From the NCBI RefSeq assembly GCF_001889065.1, contig NZ_LWHB01000007.1, forward strand, positions 1-33,172: DNA of 33,172 bases, in the 5' to 3' direction. Origin of the DNA: Suttonella ornithocola (GTDB lineage: Bacteria; Pseudomonadota; Gammaproteobacteria; Cardiobacteriales; Cardiobacteriaceae). The position numbers and the translations under genes were made by a program. Under the pieces are notes generated by a model. That model was not told the origin of the DNA and made no database searches. It worked only from the letters and a program-made list of their open reading frames with translations. Below, one piece after another: positions 8,146-15,700 of this stretch; position 1 is the stretch's first letter, and the number at the start of each line of letters is the position of its first letter.

Positions 8146-8811
8146 TTAATTCAAGGCTTCAAGCGCTTTCAACTTTTGCGCTACTGCCGCATCTTTTGGA
8201 TTTAAATCCAAGGCTTTTTGATAATTTTCTTGTGCTAATTTCAAATAAATATTGGCTAAATTAATGTGTGCGCTGCGATGATTCGGATTTTGCGCAAGTA
8301 ACGCTTGCAAAGTATTTTCAGCAGATAACAAATCCCCTCTACCCGTATAAATTACTGCTAATGCATTATATGGCTGAGGCAAATTAGGAAAATTACTTTG
8401 CATCATTTTAAACCAGCGCTCAGCATCTTCACTGCGTCCTAATTGCATTAAAATCAATCCTTTTAAATAAGCTGCTTTTGCATCATTTGGCGCAGAAACC
8501 AAGCGTCCTTCTAGCTGTTTCAATGCTAACTCTGGATTACCATTGGTTGCTAAAGATTCTGCCGCTTTATAGCCTGACCATGGTGGAGGCGTTTGATTCG
8601 CTGAAGCTGTAGAAGAAATATTAGTTAAAACCGGTGGGGTGGCTTGCTGAACCTGCTGTGCAGCCGAACGCAATAACGCTTCTTCACTACCCACGCTACC
8701 TTTATCAGGTAACAAAGCCACAGGCGGTTCATCAGCATTTGCAACTAACCATAATAAACCGATTACTACTGTTCCTACACGCATCATCCTATCCAATATA
8801 AAACTCGTCAT
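8146..8811 (-). CDS. Secreted or periplasmic TPR-repeat protein upstream of recA
   Basis: A 221-residue protein with a short hydrophobic N-terminal segment (VGTVVIGLLWLVANA, ending near residue 26) that looks like a signal peptide or single anchor, a low-complexity linker (about 30-75), and three or more tetratricopeptide repeats from about 85 to the end. Repeat-like stretches include AKAAYLKGLILMQLGRSEDA and SAHINLANIYLKLA. TPR domains bind partner proteins; the partner is unknown. There is no lipobox cysteine, so it is not an obvious lipoprotein. ATGs at 8787 and 8784 are alternative starts that leave a more typical signal peptide. It is the first gene of an operon with recA and recX, which is not the usual neighbour. 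Confidence 0.8.
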   Translation of the reverse strand: MTSFILDRMMRVGTVVIGLLWLVANADEPPVALLPDKGSVGSEEALLRSAAQQVQQATPPVLTNISSTASANQTPPPWSGYKAAESLATNGNPELALKQLEGRLVSAPNDAKAAYLKGLILMQLGRSEDAERWFKMMQSNFPNLPQPYNALAVIYTGRGDLLSAENTLQALLAQNPNHRSAHINLANIYLKLAQENYQKALDLNPKDAAVAQKLKALEALN

Positions 8812-8926
8812 TGTAAACGAAAACCTTTATTAACACAGTTTCTCTCGTCGTTTTCCTCAACTTCAGAACGCTATTTCAAACCTATTTTTCATGAGCATAA
8901 TCATAAAAAAACTTTTGTAGCGGTTA

Positions 8927-8932
8927 TATAAT
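8927..8932 (+). promoter_or_regulatory. Perfect -10 box upstream of the Na+/H+ antiporter gene
   Basis: TATAAT at 8927-8932 lies 25 bases before the ATG at 8958. No good -35 is found at normal spacing (the positions hold an A-run). A start site near 8939 would give a leader of about 20 bases with no recognisable ribosome-binding sequence. Confidence 0.4.
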
Positions 8933-8957
8933 AGGCTTTTCATTATCTTTTTTTACC

Positions 8958-10220
8958 ATGTCGCTCATTGATATTATCGCTATTTTCCTCAGCTTAACTG
9001 CTGCTTTCGCCTATATTAACCACCGTTTTATTGGACTGCCAACCACCATTGGCGTCATGTTTATTTCCCTATTGTTATCTTTACTGCTAATTATCTTGCA
9101 CCGCTTTGGTATTACCGCGCCTGCACAATTTGAAAAAACATTATTACAACACATTGATTTTACCGAACTGTTAATGGACGGGATGTTGTCTTTATTATTA
9201 TTTGCTGGTGCTATGCACGTCAAACTCGCTGATTTACGCGATTATAAATTGTGGGTTGGTGCGCTTGCTATTATCGGAACCCTCGTTTCTGCTGGCATTG
9301 TCGCGGTATTAACCTATTATTTACTGCCTTTATTGGGACTATCATTACCCTTTATTTGGTGTTTGATTTTTGGCGCTCTAATTTCTCCTACAGACCCGAT
9401 TGCCGTGATGGGCATTTTAAAATCTGCCGGCGCACCTAAAAGCGTAGAAACCATTATTGCTGGAGAATCTTTATTCAATGACGGGATTGGCGTCGTTGTT
9501 TTTACCTTATTACTAGGAATTTTAAGCAGCCATCATGTGCCAAATCTACATGAAGCAGGAGAATTATTACTGCATGAAGCTGGCGGCGGATTATTATTCG
9601 GCGCGGTTTTAGGCGGTATTGGATATTATCTGCTTAAAAGTATTGATAGCTATCAAACAGAAGTATTGATTACTTTAGCACTGGTCGTTGGTGGATATGC
9701 TTTGGCAAGTCAATGGCATCTATCAGGTCCATTGGCGATGGTTATTGCAGGATTATTGATTGGAAATCACGGACGAGAATATGCGATGAGTGATATTACT
9801 CGTCGCTATGTTGATTTATTTTGGGAGCTAATCGATGAAATTCTCAATGCCGTTTTATTTGTTCTTATTGGGCTAGAAATTATGATTATTGCTTCAAATA
9901 TTAATGTTTTATTTGCAGCAGGATTAACGATTTTCATTGCCTTATTTGCTCGTTGGGTCGTTGTCGGGTTAACAACAGCTTCTTTACACCGAGATTTGCG
10001 CGTTCCTAAAACGGCTTGGAAAATTTTTACTTGGGGCGGATTACGTGGCGGAATTTCTGTGGCATTAGTCTTATCGCTTCCCTCTGGCGAACCACGAAAT
10101 ATTTTGCTGACTTTGACTTATGCGATTGTATGTTTTTCTATTCTTATTCAGGGTTTAACGATTGGAAAAGTTGTCAAACATGCTTTACCGCATGCCACAC
10201 CATCCAAACCTTCTCATTAA
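8958..10220 (+). CDS. Na+/H+ antiporter of the CPA1 (NhaP-like) family
   Basis: Inner-membrane monovalent cation:proton antiporter, used for sodium tolerance and pH homeostasis. The 420 residues contain about twelve hydrophobic segments. Family signatures are FAGAMHVKL (about 82-90), ISPTDPIAVMGILK (about 142-155) with the ion-binding Asp of the TDP motif, and IAGESLFNDGIGVVVF (about 167-182) with the second conserved Asp, the ND pair of CPA1 antiporters. WGGLRGGISVALVLSLP near the C terminus is also typical. There is no long cytoplasmic C-terminal domain, unlike NhaP2. It has its own promoter candidate, and the gene ends at a terminator shared with the convergent kbp. Ion preference (Na+, K+ or Li+) is not readable. 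Confidence 0.9.
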   Translation: MSLIDIIAIFLSLTAAFAYINHRFIGLPTTIGVMFISLLLSLLLIILHRFGITAPAQFEKTLLQHIDFTELLMDGMLSLLLFAGAMHVKLADLRDYKLWVGALAIIGTLVSAGIVAVLTYYLLPLLGLSLPFIWCLIFGALISPTDPIAVMGILKSAGAPKSVETIIAGESLFNDGIGVVVFTLLLGILSSHHVPNLHEAGELLLHEAGGGLLFGAVLGGIGYYLLKSIDSYQTEVLITLALVVGGYALASQWHLSGPLAMVIAGLLIGNHGREYAMSDITRRYVDLFWELIDEILNAVLFVLIGLEIMIIASNINVLFAAGLTIFIALFARWVVVGLTTASLHRDLRVPKTAWKIFTWGGLRGGISVALVLSLPSGEPRNILLTLTYAIVCFSILIQGLTIGKVVKHALPHATPSKPSH

Positions 10221-10221
10221 T

Positions 10222-10249
10222 AAAAAAGCCAGTTTACGCTGGCTTTTTT
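10222..10249. terminator. Bidirectional intrinsic terminator between antiporter gene and kbp
   Basis: GCCAG (10228-10232) pairs with CTGGC (10239-10243) around the six-base loop TTTACG. The stem is extended by an A-run on the left and a T-run on the right, so it can terminate transcription from both convergent genes. Confidence 0.9.
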
Positions 10250-10263
10250 ATTATCAGGATTTT

Positions 10264-10737
10264 TTATGATGGAATTCTTAATTTTTGTCCTGGATAGATT
10301 TTATCCGGATTGGTCAACATTGGTTTATTGGCTTCAAAAATTTTCATGTATTGATTCGCATCACCATAGTATTGCTTAGCAATAGAGGAAAGTGTTTCCC
10401 CTCCTTTAACATCATGGTATTGCACTGACTCATCAGCACTTGTTTCAGCAATACTCAAATTATTTTCGACATTGGAAATCCCTTTAATATTTCCCGCTGC
10501 CAATGCAGCTTTCTCGCTAGCCTCTTGAGTGAGTGCTGTTCCTTCTAAAGTTACTTTACCTTCAGCAGCCACAAAACTTACTTTCAAATTTTCAATATTG
10601 AGATTTTGATTTTCAATATAGGTACGAATGGCATTTGCCGCTTCTTGGCTCAACTCTTCCGCACTTTTCTCCGGTGCAGCAGCTTCTTTCTCAATGACTT
10701 CCTCGCCGGAATCTTTAAAAAAATCGAAAAGTCCCAT
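10264..10737 (-). CDS. kbp: BON-LysM protein, potassium-binding protein Kbp (YgaU)
   Basis: A soluble 157-residue protein with an N-terminal BON domain (about 30-95, including NIKGISNVENNLSI) and a C-terminal LysM domain (about 107-156, including YHDVKGGETLSSIAKQYYG and IYPGQKLRIPS). This order and the opening MGLFDFFKDSGEE match E. coli Kbp, which binds K+ and changes conformation with it. There is no signal peptide, so it is cytoplasmic despite the LysM domain. Start 10737 is chosen because AGGAG lies about seven bases upstream and the family begins here; an in-frame start eight codons earlier is unlikely. A palindrome and short repeats lie upstream. It stands between a K+/Na+-handling antiporter and murI; no shared operon is evident. 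Confidence 0.92.
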   Translation of the reverse strand: MGLFDFFKDSGEEVIEKEAAAPEKSAEELSQEAANAIRTYIENQNLNIENLKVSFVAAEGKVTLEGTALTQEASEKAALAAGNIKGISNVENNLSIAETSADESVQYHDVKGGETLSSIAKQYYGDANQYMKIFEANKPMLTNPDKIYPGQKLRIPS

Positions 10738-10765
10738 TAGATATACTCCTAGAGTTAACAAAATC

Positions 10766-10782
10766 CTGCATTTTAAATGCAG
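10766..10782. promoter_or_regulatory. AT-rich palindrome upstream of kbp
   Basis: CTGCATTT and AAATGCAG form a perfect eight-base inverted repeat around a single T, starting 29 bases before the kbp ATG. It could be an operator for kbp or a weak terminator for murI, which ends 100 bases further upstream on the same strand. The stem is AT-rich and has only a short T-run, so an operator is slightly preferred. Confidence 0.3.
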
Positions 10783-10882
10783 TCATGAGCGCGAATAGTA
10801 ACAAATTTTTCTACTTTCCGAAAAGTCTTTCAGTAAAAAACCGAAAGTCATTTTCAAGAAACTTCAATTTATCAAAAAATCT

Positions 10883-11683
10883 TTATCGAACCAATGGCGC
10901 AACATCCACCTGACAATACTCAGGAACAAATTGTTTTAATATTGCGACTTCGCCCGTACTGAACCACTGATGCTCTGGACGATGTTGCTCATTTGCTAAT
11001 AAATCATTTTCTGCTAACAAGCGGGCAGTTTGTCTTGCAACAGCTTCTTCAGCATCAACAATTTTAATATTCATTGGCAAAATAGTGCGTAGTTGCGCGC
11101 GTAAATAAGGATAATGCGTACATCCCAAAACCAACATATCAATATTGGCCGCCAATAAAGGGGCTAATAAATATTGCAAATGCTCACGCATTTCCTCTGT
11201 ATCTAATTTTCCTGCTTCAATACGCTCGACAATCCCCGTTCCACATTGTTCAATCAGCTGAATACGATAAGCTTTAATCAATTCAGCGCTACGTTGATGA
11301 AAAAAGTCGCTACTTAATGTGCCTTTCGTCGCCAAAATACCAATTTTTCGCGTATGGCTAACAATTGCGGCAGGCTTAACTGCTGGCTCTATCCCCACAA
11401 AAGGAACTTTATAACGCGCTCTAAGCGTTTGAATTGCATTAGTCGTTGCCGTATTACACGCCACCACAATGAGCTTACATCCTTTATCCAATAACGTTTC
11501 ACAATTTTGGCAACATAAATCAATAATCTGCGCATGGCTGCGTTCACCATACGGCGCATTTGCACTGTCTGCAATTAAAATAGTTGATTCACTGGGAAGT
11601 CGCTGCTGAATTTCTCGCCAAACACTGGTGCCGCCTATGCCAGAATCAAACAAACCTATAGGGGCATTATTCTTAATCATCAT
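10883..11683 (-). CDS. murI: Glutamate racemase
   Basis: Converts L-glutamate to D-glutamate for peptidoglycan precursors, in the cytoplasm, by a cofactor-independent two-cysteine mechanism. The 266 residues match the family. The substrate loop IGLFDSGIGGTSV, IADSANAPYGERS, and both catalytic cysteines are present: Cys76 in VVACNTATT and Cys188 in VLGCTHYPYL. The next codon is also Met, so translation may begin one residue later. An AGCS symporter gene lies upstream on the same strand, separated by a clear terminator, so murI has its own promoter. Supply of D-glutamate and uptake of alanine or glycine both feed cell-wall synthesis, but co-regulation is only a guess. Confidence 0.97.
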   Translation of the reverse strand: MMIKNNAPIGLFDSGIGGTSVWREIQQRLPSESTILIADSANAPYGERSHAQIIDLCCQNCETLLDKGCKLIVVACNTATTNAIQTLRARYKVPFVGIEPAVKPAAIVSHTRKIGILATKGTLSSDFFHQRSAELIKAYRIQLIEQCGTGIVERIEAGKLDTEEMREHLQYLLAPLLAANIDMLVLGCTHYPYLRAQLRTILPMNIKIVDAEEAVARQTARLLAENDLLANEQHRPEHQWFSTGEVAILKQFVPEYCQVDVAPLVR

Positions 11684-11782
11684 AAAATACTTTTCTACTG
11701 CCTTAGAAAAAATACCGTCAAATTCCCTAATGTGGATAAGAGAAAATCTGCAATTTAGAGAATTTAACGCTATTTTACTCCT

Positions 11783-11810
11783 AAAAAAACGGCGCTAAAC
11801 ATTAGCGCCG
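11783..11810 (-). terminator. Intrinsic terminator after the AGCS symporter gene
   Basis: A perfect nine-base inverted repeat, CGGCGCTAA (11790-11798) and TTAGCGCCG (11802-11810), surrounds a three-base loop. On the minus strand it is followed by seven T residues (complement of 11783-11789). It lies 32 bases beyond the symporter stop and insulates murI. Confidence 0.92.
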
Positions 11811-11842
11811 CTGAAAAATGATACATTGTAAATGATGAGAGA

Positions 11843-13276
11843 TTACCAAATATCTTTCTCAACCTTTCCTTGCAACTTAGGATATTCCTTCATTTGAAAC
11901 ACAGGTTCTTTAGAACCTTGACGAAGCTGACGTGTATAGTCTTTTAGCAATAGCCACACATAAGGAGAAAGCCATAAAATCGCCACTAAGTTAATAACTG
12001 CCATTATGCCCATCACCAAATCGGCGGTATCCCAAACGAGAGATACTTTTGTAACGGCACCAAAAAAGACCATACCCACTACTAACAAACGGAAAATTAT
12101 CATTGTGACTTGGTTGCTATTTAAAAACTGAATATTGCTTTCTGCATAAGCATAATTACCAATAATAGTCGAATACGCAAAAAGGAAAATAGCAATGGTC
12201 AAGAAAATACTACCCCATTGACCAACATGGTTCACAATTGCCACTTGGGTTAACTGAATACCTTCCTGAGTCACACTATCATAAGGTGAGAGCAAAATAA
12301 TAAATGCGGTACAAGAGCAAATAATCATCGTATCCACAAAAACCCCGAGCATCTGAATAAGTCCTTGACTCACAGGATGATAAACATCTGCTGCCGCAGC
12401 TGCGTTTGGTGCCGAACCCATACCCGCTTCGTTTGAATATAACCCTCGTTTGATACCATTCATCATCGCAATTGAAATAATGCCGCCAAGAAATCCGCCA
12501 CTTGCCGATTTAGCCGTAAAAGCATCTTTAAAAATCAAAGCCAATACATCTGGTAATACACCAACATTTTTAATCACAATATAAAAAGCTAAAAGCAAAT
12601 ACAGTAACGCCATCACTGGCACAATAATTTCTGCCACTTTTGCAATTCGCCGAATACCGCCAAAAATAATTGGCAACGTTAACACACACAACACCATTCC
12701 TACCGTTTTTTCATCCCATTGCCAAGTCGCAGCCGCAATTTGGGTAATGGTATTGGCTTGCACCGCATTAAAAACAAGCCCATATGTTAAAATCAAACTT
12801 AGCGCAAATAAAACCGCCATCCAACGCTGCCTTAATCCCTTAGTAATATAATAAGCAGGTCCTCCGCGGAATTGCTGATTATCGTGATCACGCACCTTAA
12901 ACAACTGCGCAAGCGAAGATTCCGCAAATGCCGAACTCATCCCAATCAAAGCCGTAATCCACATCCAAAACACAGCACCTGGCCCACCAACAGCAATAGC
13001 AATCGCAACACCCGCAATATTACCTACACCAACACGACTAGCTAATCCTGTGACAAATGCCTGAAAAGGCGTAATACCATGCACATCATTTCCACCTTGC
13101 CGGCTCGCAAACATTTCTTTAAGACTGCGTCCTAACAAGCGAATTTGCACAACACCTGTGCTAATCGTAAAAAAAATGCCCGTTCCTAATAATAAGAAAA
13201 TCAGACCATTCCACAAATAACCACTCAAAAAATTGACTTGACTATGTAGCCAGTCCAGAAAAGAAGACGTTTCCAT
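11843..13276 (-). CDS. Alanine or glycine:cation symporter (AGCS family)
   Basis: Inner-membrane Na+-coupled amino-acid symporter. The 477 residues have about eleven membrane segments. Family motifs are GVVQIRLLGRSLKEMF, FQAFVTGLASRVGVGNIAGVAIAI (about 70-93, in fragments), GGPGAVFWMWITALIGMSSAFAE and KRGLYSNEAGMGSAPNAAAAAD, the last being the characteristic AGCS helix. Start 13276 is chosen because the upstream in-frame extension of 20 codons runs through a leader hairpin, while AAAGGT lies eight bases before this ATG. The long leader holds two mutually exclusive hairpins. I saw no glycine riboswitch, although such transporters often have one. Substrate (Ala, Gly or D-Ala) cannot be decided. 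A strong terminator follows. Confidence 0.92.
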   Translation of the reverse strand: METSSFLDWLHSQVNFLSGYLWNGLIFLLLGTGIFFTISTGVVQIRLLGRSLKEMFASRQGGNDVHGITPFQAFVTGLASRVGVGNIAGVAIAIAVGGPGAVFWMWITALIGMSSAFAESSLAQLFKVRDHDNQQFRGGPAYYITKGLRQRWMAVLFALSLILTYGLVFNAVQANTITQIAAATWQWDEKTVGMVLCVLTLPIIFGGIRRIAKVAEIIVPVMALLYLLLAFYIVIKNVGVLPDVLALIFKDAFTAKSASGGFLGGIISIAMMNGIKRGLYSNEAGMGSAPNAAAAADVYHPVSQGLIQMLGVFVDTMIICSCTAFIILLSPYDSVTQEGIQLTQVAIVNHVGQWGSIFLTIAIFLFAYSTIIGNYAYAESNIQFLNSNQVTMIIFRLLVVGMVFFGAVTKVSLVWDTADLVMGIMAVINLVAILWLSPYVWLLLKDYTRQLRQGSKEPVFQMKEYPKLQGKVEKDIW

Positions 13277-13316
13277 TGATAATACCTTTAGAATCTTGAC
13301 ATCATAGCTCCCTGCG

Positions 13317-13339
13317 CTATTGCCCATTTCTAGCAATAG
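13317..13339 (-). promoter_or_regulatory. Leader hairpin before the AGCS symporter gene
   Basis: CTATTGC (13317-13323) and GCAATAG (13333-13339) form a perfect seven-base inverted repeat around nine bases, 40-60 bases before the chosen ATG. In the minus-strand RNA the downstream arm can instead pair as ATAGC with GCTAT (13304-13308), giving an alternative hairpin. No ligand-binding core is recognised. Confidence 0.35.
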
Positions 13340-13495
13340 TGATCACTTCAGCTAAAGTTAAATAGACTGTTGTAATAGCGCAAATTACGCATTTTTTACA
13401 TAATGTGCAAGTAAAAATGCTGCTTTCAATAAGATAACGCAGGATTTAATCTGTGATAGACTTTAAACTATCTTTCATTTCCTTTCTCATATTCA

Positions 13496-14098
13496 ATGAT
13501 ATATGCGCTAATTAACGGTTTACTTTTTGGCTTTTCCCTCATACTTGCCATTGGCGCACAAAACCTAATGGTTTTGCGGCAAGGCTTATTGATGCAACAC
13601 GTCTTTATCGTTTGCCTAATCTGCGCATTATCCGATGCTATACTCATTCAAATAGGCATATTTGGGATGAGTAGCATTGCGCAATATGCACCCAATATCG
13701 AAAAAATCATGACATGGTTAGGCGCTGCCTTTTTATTTACCTATGGACTTTTACGCTGGAAAGCCGCTTTCACTCAGGATAACGCTTTAACTCTTACCGA
13801 ACACACCGCGCTTTCTCGTAAACGCATTATTTTGACCACCTTAGCATTCACATGGCTCAATCCACACGTTTATTTAGATACTGTTTTACTATTGGGTACC
13901 GTTGCAAACCAGTTTTCCCCTTATCAAATCGCCTTTTCAATCGGTGCAACACTGGCTTCCTTTATTTTTTTCTTTAGTCTTGGCTATGGCGCACGCTTGC
14001 TTCGCCCACTACTGAGCAATCCCCGTATGTGGCAAGGCTTAGAATTTGCGATAGGACTTTTTATGTTTTACCTCGCTATTCAATTACTGCTCCACTAA
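13496..14098 (+). CDS. LysE/ArgO-type amino-acid exporter
   Basis: Inner-membrane exporter of the LysE superfamily, exporting basic amino acids in characterised members (LysE, ArgO). The 200 residues carry about six hydrophobic segments. Family signatures include the opening FGFSLILAIGAQNLMVLRQG, the segment CALSDAILIQIGIFGM with the conserved acidic residue, and TWLNPHVYLDTVLLLGT in the second half (about 115-135). These motifs are closer to LysE/ArgO than to RhtB. It has no clear ribosome site. It stands alone and ends five bases from the convergent, broken nuclease gene. The exact substrate is not readable; arginine or lysine is the best guess. Confidence 0.9.
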   Translation: MIYALINGLLFGFSLILAIGAQNLMVLRQGLLMQHVFIVCLICALSDAILIQIGIFGMSSIAQYAPNIEKIMTWLGAAFLFTYGLLRWKAAFTQDNALTLTEHTALSRKRIILTTLAFTWLNPHVYLDTVLLLGTVANQFSPYQIAFSIGATLASFIFFFSLGYGARLLRPLLSNPRMWQGLEFAIGLFMFYLAIQLLLH

Positions 14099-14103
14099 AC
14101 GCA

Positions 14104-14959
14104 TCACTTACTAAGATAAACTATCTTAATTGGGCGATGGTCTGAGTGTAGCCAATCTAGCCCTTTTGCCTGCGCGGATAAACCTTTGACAAATACATGG
14201 TCAATATGTAGATAAAAAGGCTTCCAAGTAGGCAAACCATTGACAAGCAATGTCTTTCCTTGAATATCGCGCTTAAAGCGAAAATAGCTTGGACTATAAG
14301 GACTCTGGTTAAAATCCCCTACCACCATTACTGGTAACGATTCTTGAGCAATCCGTTTCGCCACTTGCGCCAAATACTGATGATTTTCCGTCGCCAGTTC
14401 CCCTATTGGCGGGGGTGGATGCAAAATATAGTAAAGCCACCCCATTAGCAATCGCTCGAATATATGGAAAAAATCCTATCTTTTTCACTTCACAAATTTC
14501 TAAAGGCTGTTTCGCTAACAAAACTATTCCAAAAATACCTTCAGATGACGTTCCACAACCTTTTGGAAAAACGGAATATAAATTGACGGTTTGTGGCTTA
14601 TCTACTTCTACTAATGCTAAAAAATCTGGCTGTTCATCCGCTAATACTTGCCAATCATGGGCATTATTACTGTTATCCACCTTACTATTATAGAAAATGA
14701 ACGTTCGAGTTGCTTTATCAGATAAAACATTGAGTTTTTCTTCCGCACCACGACTCGCCCAAAAGCCCAATACGCTTGCCAAAGCTAGCCATAGCTACCG
14801 CCCCCGCTTATCAAATACCGCTGCACCTAAATAGGTGATGACATAGTAAGGAACAAAATGCGTAAATAGCTCAGTAAAAGCCCCATACCATGCAGTTAAT
14901 GCTGTTGCGATTAAAAGGATTGATTGATAAATGGCGAGCCGATGAACAATTTTTTGCAT
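14104..14959 (-). pseudogene. Broken membrane-anchored endonuclease/exonuclease/phosphatase family gene
   Basis: The intact ancestor would start at ATG 14957-14959, three bases after the rlmB stop, and encode N-terminal membrane segments (about residues 8-28 and 33-48) followed by an EEP domain. Two lesions are seen. Codon 55 is TAG (14795-14797), and the frame then continues without a break into SVLGFWASRG. A one-base frame change lies near 14430-14470, between FFPYIRAI and YYILHPPPPIG. The downstream part retains the EEP catalytic motifs VVGDFNQSP and LHSDHRPI, and the middle has LALVEVD with the metal-binding Glu. The motif order matches YafD-like proteins. Good conservation of everything except the lesions suggests recent inactivation, or two sequence errors. 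A shorter product beginning after the TAG would still be frameshifted. Confidence 0.8.
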
Positions 14960-14962
14960 TTT

Positions 14963-15691
14963 CTATTGAAAAAAACGCTGCCGACGCACTTCAAACAGCA
15001 TAATGCCGCACGCCACCGACACATTTAAACTCTCCATTTCATCACTCATAGGAATGGCTGCCAAATAATCGCAAGCCTCGCGCAAACCGTGACGAATCCC
15101 CTCTCCTTCATTACCCACAATAACAGCTAATGGTGTGGATAAATCTACCTGATACAGCACCTGCGCTTCTTCACCTGCGCCACCAACAATCCAAATGCCT
15201 TGTGCTTTCATTTGCTCAATCTCGCGTTTTAAATTCGGTACACGGAAAATTGGTAAAACTTCAGATGCACCGCAAGAAACTTTATGCACAACTGGCGTGA
15301 TATCCGCACTTCTGCTATTCGGCATCAATACTGCGTCAACACCAGCTGCTAAAGCACTCCGTAAACAAGCGCCCAAATTATGCGGGTCTTGAATACCATC
15401 TAAAATAAGAATCAATGGCTTATCTTTCCCGTGAATCGCTTGTTGCCAGGTTTGAGCCGTTTGCATAACTTCACACAAAGCGGCAACACCTTGATGCTTA
15501 ACACCCGGCAAATTCATATCCAAAGCATATAATGGCACCATTTCGATAGGCAATTGATTTTCTTTCGCATAATCAATAACGCTCTGAAGTTTTTTAGAGT
15601 GTTTTCTCTCTGCCACTTCTATTTTTTTTACTGAACCTTGTTCAATTGCTTGCATGACGGCATGAATACCGCCAATCCACTGTTTACTCAC
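14963..15691 (-). CDS. rlmB: 23S rRNA (guanosine-2'-O-)-methyltransferase RlmB
   Basis: Methylates the ribose of G2251 (E. coli numbering) in 23S rRNA, using S-adenosylmethionine; a SPOUT-class trefoil-knot enzyme. The 242 residues match RlmB. An N-terminal substrate-binding domain (about 1-75) is followed by the catalytic domain with motif 1 LDGIQDPHNLGACLRSA, motif 2 VIVGNEGEGIRHGL and motif 3 IPMSDEMESLNVSVACGIML. It lies nine bases after the rnr stop on the same strand, the standard rnr-rlmB pairing of gammaproteobacteria. The broken EEP gene begins three bases after its stop and would have been the operon's last gene. Confidence 0.97.
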   Translation of the reverse strand: MSKQWIGGIHAVMQAIEQGSVKKIEVAERKHSKKLQSVIDYAKENQLPIEMVPLYALDMNLPGVKHQGVAALCEVMQTAQTWQQAIHGKDKPLILILDGIQDPHNLGACLRSALAAGVDAVLMPNSRSADITPVVHKVSCGASEVLPIFRVPNLKREIEQMKAQGIWIVGGAGEEAQVLYQVDLSTPLAVIVGNEGEGIRHGLREACDYLAAIPMSDEMESLNVSVACGIMLFEVRRQRFFQ

Positions 15692-15700
15692 AAACTTTCC

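Noticed and set aside
13277..13336. 20-codon N-terminal extension of the AGCS symporter
   Set aside because: It would translate the leader hairpins; ATG 13276 has the ribosome site and a family-like start.
13277..13495. Possible glycine riboswitch upstream of the AGCS symporter
   Set aside because: The leader lacks the conserved glycine aptamer core; only simple hairpins are present.
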